DNA of 64,000 nucleotides from NCBI GenBank assembly GCA_020201035.1, contig JAIVHO010000032.1, positions 111,763-175,762 of the forward strand. Direction: 5' to 3'. The DNA comes from Bacteroidales bacterium. GTDB taxonomy: Bacteria; Bacteroidota; Bacteroidia; Bacteroidales; VadinHA17. Below the pieces are notes generated by a model, which saw only the letters and a list, made by a program, of their open reading frames with translations, was not told the DNA's origin and searched no databases. The position numbers and the translations under genes were made by a program. Of the stretch, positions 8,266-15,363 are shown one piece after another (the first letter of the stretch is position 1; every line of letters starts with the position of its first letter).

Positions 8266-8448
8266 ATGAAGGAGCGACAGTCGCATCTAACAACTTATCT
8301 GGTATCAGAGGTGGATATGCAGACATTACTAAGTGAATCGGAAAGTGTTGAACTGACCGGTTTTGGTGATCCGGCAGACTCAGAAGAGATAATTGAATAC
8401 CTTATTTTAAACGATATTGATTATACTACAATTACAGAAGAGTATTAA
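8266..8448 (+). CDS. Small acidic protein of unknown function downstream of the sigma factor
   Basis: 60 residues from ATG 8266, rich in Glu, Asp and Ser, ending DIDYTTITEEY; there are no Cys residues, no membrane segment and no signal peptide. The frame is also open upstream back to the sigma stop codon at 8113-8115, with the extra 50 codons Glu-rich (KEVEEEISGVEEEAAEV), but no ATG, GTG or TTG start is present there. A short cytoplasmic protein at this position could modulate the sigma factor, but this is inferred from position only. It is unrecognised by family. Confidence 0.5.
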   Translation: MKERQSHLTTYLVSEVDMQTLLSESESVELTGFGDPADSEEIIEYLILNDIDYTTITEEY

Positions 8449-8526
8449 AATAACAACCGGTTCCCCCCGCATAAGCAAAATGGTCATAACCTGATGAAAC
8501 TACCGGTAAACAAAAAAACTATAGAT

Positions 8527-8991
8527 ATGAAAAAACTATTAATAGTGACGATCACACTGCTCCTCTCATCTGCAGCAGTGGTGGAGGCACAGAATGCCGG
8601 CAGGATTGCTGCTGAAAGAACTGCCTATTTTACAAGAAGGCTGAATCTGACTGTTGAGGAGGCCGAGCGATTCTGGCCTGTCTACAATGATTATTCAAGC
8701 CGGCACGACAAGCTTAACCAGGATAAGAATTCCCTCCTGAGATATGTTAACCAGAACTATGAGAATCTCTCACGGAAGGAGCTGACAGAGGCCGGGGACA
8801 GGGTTATTGAAATGGGCACCCAGGAGGCAGTACTTGCTGAGGAGTATCATGCCAGATTTATGGAAGTGCTCCCTCCTGGAAAAGTTGTTTTGCTGTATGG
8901 TGCAGAGATGCAGTTTAAGACCTTCCTGCTTAATCAGCTGCAGGAGAGGCGTGAACAGGTTGCTCCGGGAAGAAGGTCAGGCATCCGCTAA
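8527..8991 (+). CDS. Spy/CpxP-like periplasmic protein
   Basis: 154 residues from ATG 8527. An upstream in-frame ATG at 8494 would add 11 residues in front of a complete MKKLLIVTITLLL signal peptide, so the later start is preferred. The mature part is helical and charged, with the motif FTRRLNLTVEEAERFWPVYNDY typical of Bacteroidota relatives of the Spy/CpxP/heavy-metal-sensor group, which act as periplasmic chaperones or envelope-stress sensors. The protein is probably a target of the ECF sigma factor upstream. Its last 15 bp overlap convergently with the end of hisS. Confidence 0.7.
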   Translation: MKKLLIVTITLLLSSAAVVEAQNAGRIAAERTAYFTRRLNLTVEEAERFWPVYNDYSSRHDKLNQDKNSLLRYVNQNYENLSRKELTEAGDRVIEMGTQEAVLAEEYHARFMEVLPPGKVVLLYGAEMQFKTFLLNQLQERREQVAPGRRSGIR

Positions 8992-10344
8992 CCGGCTGAT
9001 AACGTCTGAAGCAGATAATTTCTCCTGCTCTCCGGTAACCATATTCTTAAGTGTAACCATACCTGTAACTCTCTCCTCTTCACCTGCCATAATAACCCAT
9101 GGCACCGAGACAGAGTTGGCAAATGCCATCTGCTTCTTTATTTTGACACTGCCGGGGTAGATCTCGGCAGGAATACCTGCTGCACGTATCTTTTCAAGCA
9201 GGGAGATGGCATATTTTTCCTCCTCTCCTCCGAAATTGACGAGCATTACCCTGCTGGTAACATCGATATCATCCGTAAAGAGAGCAAGTGCGCTCATTAC
9301 ATCATAGATACGGTCTGCTCCAAAGGAGATGCCTACTCCCGATACACCGGGCAATCCGAATATTCCAGCCAGATCATCGTATCGTCCTCCGCCGCAAATA
9401 CTTCCGATGGAAACCCCTTCAGCCTTCACCTCAATTATTGCCCCTGTGTAGTAATTAAGCCCCCTGGCCAGAGTAAGGTCAACCACAACACTGCTCTTTA
9501 CAGGACTATTCTCCAGATAAGAGAAAATCTCTCTCATCTCTGCTATCCCCTTCAACCCGGCCGGGGATTCCTGGAGGAGCGATTCAAGTTCGCTGAGCTT
9601 GTCACCATTATCTCCTGAGAGAGAGAGTATAGGTTCCAGCTTTGACACAGCATCTGCAGAAACCCCACGCTCAAGAAGCTCTTTCTTTACCGCCTCAGCG
9701 CCTATTTTGTCAATCTTGTCAATGGCTATTGTAATATCTGTTATCCTTTCCTCTTCACCAATTACTGAAGCGATGCCTGATAATATTTTTCGGTTGTTAA
9801 TTCTTGTCTCGCTGGAGATACCCAGCCTGCTGAACACCTCGTCAATTATCTTTATCAGCTCATACTCATTAAAGAGTGAGTCACTTCCAATAACATCAGC
9901 ATCACACTGGTAGAATTCCCTGTACCTGCCCTTTTGTGGTTTATCAGCCCTCCATACCGGTTGAATCTGGAACCTCCTGAAAGGAAAGGTGATTTCATTC
10001 CTGTGCTGCACCACAAAACGTGCAAAAGGCACTGTTAGGTCATAGCGGAGTCCCTTCTCACTTATAAGGGGGGCAAGCTCCTGCGATGAGATAGTGTGAA
10101 GCGGAATCTCCCCTGTCTGTTTCATAAAATCACCGGAGTTCAGCACCCTGAAGAGCAGCCTGTCGCCCTCCTCTCCGTATTTCCCAAGCAGTGTTGACAG
10201 ATTTTCCATGGCTGGTGTCTCAATCTGGCGGTAGCCGTAAAGCCTGAATACCGAACGTATTGTATCGAATATCAGGTTCCTCCTGCTCATTTCTACCGGA
10301 CCAAAGTCACGGGTTCCCTTGGGTATGGTTGTCTGGCTGCCCAT
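8977..10344 (-). CDS. hisS: Histidyl-tRNA synthetase
   Basis: 455 residues, a usual length. This class II synthetase activates histidine and charges tRNA-His in the cytoplasm. Motif 1 is near residue 10 (PKGTRDFGPVEM), motif 2 includes RYDLTVPFARFV and GRYREFYQCDADVIG, and the histidine-specific loop is RGLNYYTGAIIEV. The glycine-rich motif 3 is seen as GGGRYDDLAGIFG and GVGISFGADRI. The C-terminal 90 residues form the anticodon-binding domain (VMLVNFGGEEEKYAISLLEKI). The gene ends inside the convergent Spy-like gene. Confidence 0.97.
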   Translation of the reverse strand: MGSQTTIPKGTRDFGPVEMSRRNLIFDTIRSVFRLYGYRQIETPAMENLSTLLGKYGEEGDRLLFRVLNSGDFMKQTGEIPLHTISSQELAPLISEKGLRYDLTVPFARFVVQHRNEITFPFRRFQIQPVWRADKPQKGRYREFYQCDADVIGSDSLFNEYELIKIIDEVFSRLGISSETRINNRKILSGIASVIGEEERITDITIAIDKIDKIGAEAVKKELLERGVSADAVSKLEPILSLSGDNGDKLSELESLLQESPAGLKGIAEMREIFSYLENSPVKSSVVVDLTLARGLNYYTGAIIEVKAEGVSIGSICGGGRYDDLAGIFGLPGVSGVGISFGADRIYDVMSALALFTDDIDVTSRVMLVNFGGEEEKYAISLLEKIRAAGIPAEIYPGSVKIKKQMAFANSVSVPWVIMAGEEERVTGMVTLKNMVTGEQEKLSASDVISRLADA

Positions 10345-10440
10345 CTGTCACTGATTTTTTGAGAGTGTAAAAATAGTAAACGGGCCTGAATATTGCTAAT
10401 GGAAGTTCAGCGGCATATCCGGTTTATCTGTTAATAGTGT

Positions 10441-10511
10441 CACCCGTTGAATAGATAACAGGGAACACACCTATTGAATAAGCAACTGGGGCACACTTAT
10501 TGAATAAAAGG
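10441..10511. repeat. Degenerate 26-bp repeat formed from the 3' end of the DUF4870 gene
   Basis: Three related units at 10441-10465, 10466-10491 and 10492-10511 share CACACCTATTGAATAA-like sequence. The third unit contains the last codons and stop codon of the DUF4870 gene (stop at 10497-10499), so the array looks like copies of the gene's own 3' end lying downstream of it. Confidence 0.65.
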
Positions 10512-10853
10512 TATAGAAAGGGGATAGCGGTAATCTTCTCCCCTGGAAGCCCGTATTGAGGCCTGAATAACACATACCAGTTCAAGGATTACCAGGGCTA
10601 CCATCAGAAATATTCCTATAATAATAAACATCAGGGGTATGCAAACAAGCATATAGAGCAGAATACTTAACTGAAAATTGATAGATGCCTTTCCATTGGT
10701 ATCAACGAACAGAGACTCATACCGGCGTGATGACCAGCAGATCAGGGGACCTATTATCCCGCCAAAGGGAATGATTACGCTGGCAAATGAACTGAGATGA
10801 CAAAACATGGCCCAGTTTCTTTCTGACTCTGATAATACTCTAATCTCATTCAT
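10497..10853 (-). CDS. DUF4870 (Tic20-like) membrane protein
   Basis: 118 residues. The N-terminal ESERNWAMFCHLSSFASVIIPFGGIIGPLICW and the following NGKASINFQLSILLYML are characteristic of DUF4870, a small family with three to four membrane segments. Hydrophobic stretches lie at about 16-38, 60-78 and 80-98, and the C-terminus (IRASRGEDYRYPLSIPFI) is the family's usual end. No biochemical role is established for the family; it is placed in the inner membrane. The gene stands alone between hisS and a secreted protein gene on the same strand. Confidence 0.8.
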   Translation of the reverse strand: MNEIRVLSESERNWAMFCHLSSFASVIIPFGGIIGPLICWSSRRYESLFVDTNGKASINFQLSILLYMLVCIPLMFIIIGIFLMVALVILELVCVIQASIRASRGEDYRYPLSIPFIQ

Positions 10854-10919
10854 TATGAAAAAATGTTAAAATATTCGGTTCTGGTATAAAGACTACCCTG
10901 CAATTCAAACGCTGCATCG

Positions 10920-11765
10920 CTAAAACCGGCCAACCCTTTTAAGATCACTGATAAGCAGGCCATTCCCTTTACGTTGTGTTACCTTATGCTCCCCATAATA
11001 GTATAACAATCCATTGTCAGTGCCTATCAGCATCTTGAAACAGAGCCCACCTTCATCTCCCACGGGACCAACCTTGTGGAGTATAACAGTTCCGGGAGTA
11101 CGCTCCCTGATAGCAGCATTAATCTCTTCATCCGATACCACCTCCATGTTGGCAGGAAACAGTTTGGAGTCTCCCTGTGCCTCCAATACCTCTTCGGTAA
11201 GATCAGACTCTGATACCAGAATTCTTTTTGCAGGCAGTTCAGGTACAAACCTGTTATAATATTTCAGGTACTGCTTCCCCTTAACCCCGGGATCCTCCTT
11301 CAGGTGCTCAGCATGAGCCTGCATAAAGCGCAGCGCAATACCCACCCTGTCGGTATACTCAAACTCACTGGTTCCGGTCACGGAAAGGGGGAGGGCACAT
11401 ATCTCGGGCATATCCTCTATCCGTCCCTTCTCCTTACCTGCAAGCAGATTGATAAAGTTATAGTAGGTACCCGATTTATCCTTATCATATCTGGTCTGCG
11501 TCAGCACTATAAAGGAGTAAGATGGGTCCTTTCTTTTTGATTCAAAATCGGCAGATGATATAAACTCAAAGGGAGTAACCTCCCAGAACTCCTTCATCGC
11601 TGTTTTAATAAAGGCATTATATGGTGAAAACATCTGATCCTCATTAACTACCAGAGTAGTAGAATTGAAAAACCCCTTTATCTCATCCGGTCCCGGAAAG
11701 GGAGGCTGGGATTTAACCGGTAACAGGAAACCAAGCAACAGTATACTAATCAGTAATTTATTCAT
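10920..11765 (-). CDS. Secreted protein of unknown function
   Basis: 281 residues with a signal peptide (MNKLLISILLLGFLLPVKS, about 19 residues). The mature region mixes charged helices and short strands (SYSFIVLTQTRYDK, RILVSESDLTEEVLEAQGDSK, TPGTVILHKVGP); there is no Cys pair, metal motif or T9SS tail. The residues DNGLLYYYGEHKVTQRKGNGLLISDL near the C-terminus look like a compact beta unit. I do not recognise the family. The neighbouring secreted Tyr-rich protein is on the same strand 137 bp upstream and may be co-expressed. Confidence 0.65.
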   Translation of the reverse strand: MNKLLISILLLGFLLPVKSQPPFPGPDEIKGFFNSTTLVVNEDQMFSPYNAFIKTAMKEFWEVTPFEFISSADFESKRKDPSYSFIVLTQTRYDKDKSGTYYNFINLLAGKEKGRIEDMPEICALPLSVTGTSEFEYTDRVGIALRFMQAHAEHLKEDPGVKGKQYLKYYNRFVPELPAKRILVSESDLTEEVLEAQGDSKLFPANMEVVSDEEINAAIRERTPGTVILHKVGPVGDEGGLCFKMLIGTDNGLLYYYGEHKVTQRKGNGLLISDLKRVGRF

Positions 11766-11902
11766 GATAAGTATTTTATTTTAATATATCCCTTTAGTGC
11801 CAGGAACTATTTTTACGGATTCAATCAATTCATAGGTAACCATCAGTATAACATTCAATTGCGCTCCACTGAACATCATCCGGCACCCCACCGGGCACCC
11901 AA

Positions 11903-12682
11903 TTATTCCGGTAAATATACCTGATGTTTTTCATTAAACCTTCTGACGAAAAGGAAAAGCTGCTGCTTTTTCTTCTTTCTGGAAAGTGTCATAAATTCAT
12001 GGTGAAGCTCTGGATCAGCCATCAAAAGTATTTCCACACTCTTAATATCATACTCTACCATCTTTCCGGTTTCAAAGTCAAGAATATATTGTACCAGTTC
12101 ATTTCTGGATACTGACCTTGAGGAATAGGGCGAGCCATACCCGTAAGGAGAATAGTAGGGACTGTATGAATATGAGTAGGGTGAATAATAGGGTGAGTAA
12201 TAAGGACTGTAGTAGTTGTTATATGGCGAATTGTAATACCTGTTGTCGAATGTTGTAATATCGGCTACAAAATGGCAGAGTGCACCTGCATATGTTACCC
12301 TGTTAAAGTTGTCATCAACCCGTATATAGAGGATGCCATTCCTGGAGTATCCCCATATAGACTGCCTGTCTACCTCCTGTCTGCCACCCATGACATCATA
12401 GAAGTATATCTTGTCATTTTCAAGTACTGTTTTAAAAAAGTCACGGTCATTATAGCCGGCCGATGTAAGTATCTTTGCCTTGGGAACCGGGGCATTCCTC
12501 CTCACCTGGTCAAAATCGAGGAATATCCCCTCCTTAAACCTGAAGTCAGGAGTAAGGGGCACCATTTCCCTTCCTTCTTCAGTAACAGTTGTTCCCTCCT
12601 GAGAGAGTACCATATATGACTGAAGAAACAGAACAGAGATGAAAAAAACTACTGTACAAATCTTCTTATCCATATTCTCCAT
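11903..12682 (-). CDS. Secreted protein with Tyr-Ser-Pro-rich repeat region
   Basis: 259 residues. ATG 12682 gives MENMDKK, with a second in-frame ATG three codons later; either is followed by a signal peptide (VVFFISVLFLQSYMVLSQ). Residues about 60-145 resemble a small beta domain (KAKILTSAGYNDRDFFKT, SIWGYSRNGILYIRVDD). At about 150-190 there is a low-complexity stretch of SPYYSPY-type repeats, followed by LVQYILDFETGKMVEYD and a Lys-rich helix. Tyr-rich spacers of this sort occur in surface-exposed proteins, but no function is known for this one. A TAATTTTG -7 motif lies at 12729-12736. Confidence 0.65.
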   Translation of the reverse strand: MENMDKKICTVVFFISVLFLQSYMVLSQEGTTVTEEGREMVPLTPDFRFKEGIFLDFDQVRRNAPVPKAKILTSAGYNDRDFFKTVLENDKIYFYDVMGGRQEVDRQSIWGYSRNGILYIRVDDNFNRVTYAGALCHFVADITTFDNRYYNSPYNNYYSPYYSPYYSPYSYSYSPYYSPYGYGSPYSSRSVSRNELVQYILDFETGKMVEYDIKSVEILLMADPELHHEFMTLSRKKKKQQLFLFVRRFNEKHQVYLPE

Positions 12683-12728
12683 AATAAATTCATACTCTTA
12701 CGGTCTTCAAAATTCATACCGTATATTA

Positions 12729-12736
12729 CAAAATTA
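12729..12736 (-). promoter_or_regulatory. -7 element of the Tyr-rich protein gene
   Basis: The minus strand reads TAATTTTG (TAnnTTTG) 47 bp upstream of ATG 12682. No matching -33 box is seen at 18-21 bp. Confidence 0.4.
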
Positions 12737-12771
12737 AGCATTTTTCGGAGGCCGTATGAAAAAGATTTTTA

Positions 12772-12803
12772 TATCTTTATCGGTAAGTGACCGTACTTAC
12801 CGA
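12772..12803 (+). promoter_or_regulatory. Promoter-proximal inverted repeat before the hybrid kinase
   Basis: A -7-like TATCTTTA (12772-12779) is directly followed by TCGGTAAGT (12780-12788), 6 bp, ACTTACCGA (12795-12803), a perfect 9-bp inverted repeat. The repeat would lie across the transcription start and suits a repressor operator or a 5' RNA hairpin. The kinase start codon is 50 bp downstream. Confidence 0.55.
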
Positions 12804-12852
12804 CCTTAGTATTTTTATTTTCTGTCAGTACAGACAGATTTTTTTATAAAGT

Positions 12853-14376
12853 ATGAATCTTAAAACCAGATTAATAAAAAGCGGCAAAAGAGATTTATTG
12901 CTGTTTATCAGCATTTTAGCTATAGCAGGCATTGTGGCTTTCTCAGTTACAGATAATCTTGTTCCGGTCATTGTAGTTTCAATTTTTCTTGCATTCATTT
13001 TGCTGCTTTTCTATCTGGAACAATGTAAAATATCAACAGAGAAGGATAAGGTGATTAAGGAGCTCAGGAGTGCATTATCAAGGGAAGATAGCATCCTCTC
13101 CGCCTTTTCGCACAAAATAAGAACTCCGCTCAACAATTTTTCGGTAATTACTGAGCTTCTCTCAGGTGTTTGCCGAAATGAAAATGAAAAGGAGTTGATA
13201 GATACCCTGATAGCTTCCACTTCCAATATGATCACTGCGGTTAATGACCTTACACTTACAAGTGCCGGAGAGATTTCCCCGGAGAAGAGAAATGAGATTG
13301 ATTTTAACCTCTCATCCACTCTGGAGAACACAATTGAACTGTTCAATCTGAAACCTGAGGGTAGTATTAAAATATCGGTTATTCCTGAAGGTTCTCCTCC
13401 TGAAAAGTTCAGGGGTGACCCCATCTCAATAAAGCAGATTTTCCTTGATATTTTAAGCAACAGTGATATAAGGGAAGGTGCCGCTGCCGGATTTGGCGAC
13501 GGTAAAGTTGCCGGAGTTGGAGACAGTAAAGTTGACGGATTTGGCGACGGTAAAGTTGCCGGAGTTGGCGACAGTAAAGTTGACGGAGTTGGAGACAGTA
13601 AAGTTGCCGGAGTTGGAGACAGTAAAGTTGCCGGAGTTGGAGACAGTAACGGAGAAGCAAAAGGCGACAGTTTCAGTGCCAGTGAGGGTTCCGCAGTTGA
13701 CATTACGATCAGATATTCTGTCACAGAGGAGAAAAATGATGCTTTCAGGGTTACTTTCAGGCTGAGTGCAAGCAGGCCTATATCATTCCCCGGATATACA
13801 CTGGATAAGGTTGATTATTCGTCAACGCTAGCGGCCCAACTGATTAAAATTCTCGGTGGTGAGATCAATGACATAAGTGCGGAGAAAGGAGTTTTAATCT
13901 TCACTCTTCCATTAAGAAAGGCTGCCGAAAGGATTCAGGTAAGCGACGCAGCTCTAAGGATACAGGAGCTATCACCATCATCTGAAGGTCACAACCTTGC
14001 AGACGCAAATATTCTCCTGGTGGAAGACAACCCGATAAACCAGAAAATAGTCCTCCTATCACTGACATCCAGGGTTAAGAATATAGATACGGCAGTTAAT
14101 GGCAAAGAGGCACTGGATCTCTTCGGAAAGTCAAATTATGATATTATCCTGATGGATGTTCAGCTTCCTGTTATGGATGGTATTACTGCTGTAAGGAAGA
14201 TCAGGGAGCTGGAGTCGAGTACCAGCAGGCATACGCCTGTACTTGCAATAACCGCGAATGCTATGATTGGAGATAAGGAGAAATGCCTGGCGGCAGGGAT
14301 GGATGATTATCTGAGTAAGCCGTTTAACTCAAGCCAGATGATTTCTATGATCGAAAGACATCTCAAAAAGGCCTGA
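12853..14376 (+). CDS. Hybrid histidine kinase-response regulator with degenerate ATPase domain
   Basis: 507 residues. Two membrane segments (about 14-31 and 36-56) leave almost no periplasmic sensor. A HisKA dimerisation domain follows, with the phospho-acceptor in FSHKIRTPLNN (H87). The HATPase region (about 180-355) keeps an N-box remnant (FLDILSNSD) and the terminal LIKILGGEIND and GVLIFTLPL, but the G1 DxGxG and G2 GxGLGL boxes are not recognisable. A tandem repeat of 8 residues (GVGDSKVA and variants) occupies about 212-266, just after the N-box. The receiver domain (about 386-505) is intact: E391, D392, phospho-Asp D435 and Lys in YLSKPF. It may be phosphorylated by another kinase rather than by itself. 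It overlaps the convergent SpoIIE phosphatase gene by 14 bp. Confidence 0.85.
   Translation: MNLKTRLIKSGKRDLLLFISILAIAGIVAFSVTDNLVPVIVVSIFLAFILLLFYLEQCKISTEKDKVIKELRSALSREDSILSAFSHKIRTPLNNFSVITELLSGVCRNENEKELIDTLIASTSNMITAVNDLTLTSAGEISPEKRNEIDFNLSSTLENTIELFNLKPEGSIKISVIPEGSPPEKFRGDPISIKQIFLDILSNSDIREGAAAGFGDGKVAGVGDSKVDGFGDGKVAGVGDSKVDGVGDSKVAGVGDSKVAGVGDSNGEAKGDSFSASEGSAVDITIRYSVTEEKNDAFRVTFRLSASRPISFPGYTLDKVDYSSTLAAQLIKILGGEINDISAEKGVLIFTLPLRKAAERIQVSDAALRIQELSPSSEGHNLADANILLVEDNPINQKIVLLSLTSRVKNIDTAVNGKEALDLFGKSNYDIILMDVQLPVMDGITAVRKIRELESSTSRHTPVLAITANAMIGDKEKCLAAGMDDYLSKPFNSSQMISMIERHLKKA
13486..13650 (+). repeat. In-frame 24-bp tandem repeat inside the kinase gene
   Basis: Six full units and one partial unit of 24 bp, for example GCCGGAGTTGGAGACAGTAA plus AGTT, encode G(V/F)GD(S/G)KV(A/D). 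Units alternate between GVGDSKV and GFGDGKV forms, so the array grew by duplication of blocks as well as single units. The unit length keeps the reading frame. Confidence 0.92.
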
Positions 14377-15343
14377 AGCCAATCACCATCAGATCATCGA
14401 CCTGTTCATATTCACCTCTCCATGAGGAAATTGAGTCACTGAGTATGGATTTCTGTTCCCTGAAGGGAAATTTATGAATTGCCAGCAGAAGGTGTCTGAA
14501 CCTCCTGTACATAAATTTCTTATCATGCGGACCGCCAAACTGGTCAGTATATCCATCGCTGAACATATATATCACATCATCTTTCTCAAGCTGAAATTCT
14601 GAACATGTAAACTCAACGCTATCAGTCATTCCTACACTCAACCTGTCGCCCTTGATCTCAATCAACTTATTATCCCTTAAAATGTAGAGGGGGAAAAAAG
14701 CCCCTGCATAGAGTAACCCGGAAGATCCCCTGTCAATTACACACATTCCAAGATCCATTCCGTCCTTAAGTGATTTTGGACCCTCATTCACCCCCGAGAA
14801 TGTACGGGCTATTCCCTTGCTCATTACTGACAGAATCATAGCCGGATCTTCCATCTTCTGATCTATAATTATTTTATTCAGAAGTTCAACGCCAATCATT
14901 GACATAAATGCCCCGGGCACGCCATGGCCGGTACAGTCAGCAGCCACTATATAAAGCTTATCTGCCGTCTCCCGTATCCAGTAAAAATCGCCGCTGACAA
15001 TATCCTTGGGCTTAAAAAAGATAAAGGAATCAGGCAGAAGCTTTTTGAAATAGGCTTCTGAAGGTAACAGAGCAGCCTGTATATAGCTGGCATATATCAG
15101 GCTGTCAGTAATACTCCTGTTTTTTGATTCCAGCTCTTCCCTCTGCCTGGCAATCTCATCATAGGCTGCCTCCTTCTCCCGGAGTAGCTTTCGCGCCCCG
15201 GTAAGGCTCCTGGTCTGGTATCTGATAAAAATGTAGATAATAATTGCCAATAGTCCAATATAGAGTGCATAATGAAAGGTGCTGTCACCAATAAGGATGC
15301 TCCCGTCGGGTACCACTCTGTATGTAAACAGGAAACTAAACAA
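14363..15343 (-). CDS. SpoIIE-family (PP2C-type) serine phosphatase, short N-terminus
   Basis: 326 residues from a TTG start. One membrane segment (about 27-42) is followed by a coiled coil (LTGARKLLREKEAAYDEIAR) and a PP2C SpoIIE catalytic domain from about 85: SGDFYWIRE, VAADCTGHGVPGAFMSMIG, MFSDGYTDQFGG and DDLMVIGF hold the metal-binding Asp residues. Bacteroidota relatives usually carry a large periplasmic sensor (TPR or propeller with Y_Y_Y) before this module; here only about 25 residues precede the membrane segment, so the sensor is absent or lost. It probably dephosphorylates an anti-sigma-antagonist-like target. It follows ubiD by 20 bp and likely shares its transcript, and it converges on the hybrid kinase gene. 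Confidence 0.85.
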   Translation of the reverse strand: MFSFLFTYRVVPDGSILIGDSTFHYALYIGLLAIIIYIFIRYQTRSLTGARKLLREKEAAYDEIARQREELESKNRSITDSLIYASYIQAALLPSEAYFKKLLPDSFIFFKPKDIVSGDFYWIRETADKLYIVAADCTGHGVPGAFMSMIGVELLNKIIIDQKMEDPAMILSVMSKGIARTFSGVNEGPKSLKDGMDLGMCVIDRGSSGLLYAGAFFPLYILRDNKLIEIKGDRLSVGMTDSVEFTCSEFQLEKDDVIYMFSDGYTDQFGGPHDKKFMYRRFRHLLLAIHKFPFREQKSILSDSISSWRGEYEQVDDLMVIGFRPF

Positions 15344-15363
15344 TTATGTATGATATTATGCTG

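Noticed and set aside
8494..8526. Earlier ATG for the Spy-like gene
   Set aside because: It would place 11 polar residues before a complete MKKLL-type signal peptide.
13409..13765. Repeat-rich frames antisense to or out of phase with the kinase
   Set aside because: The 24-bp repeat keeps all frames open; the kinase frame has clear domains on both sides.
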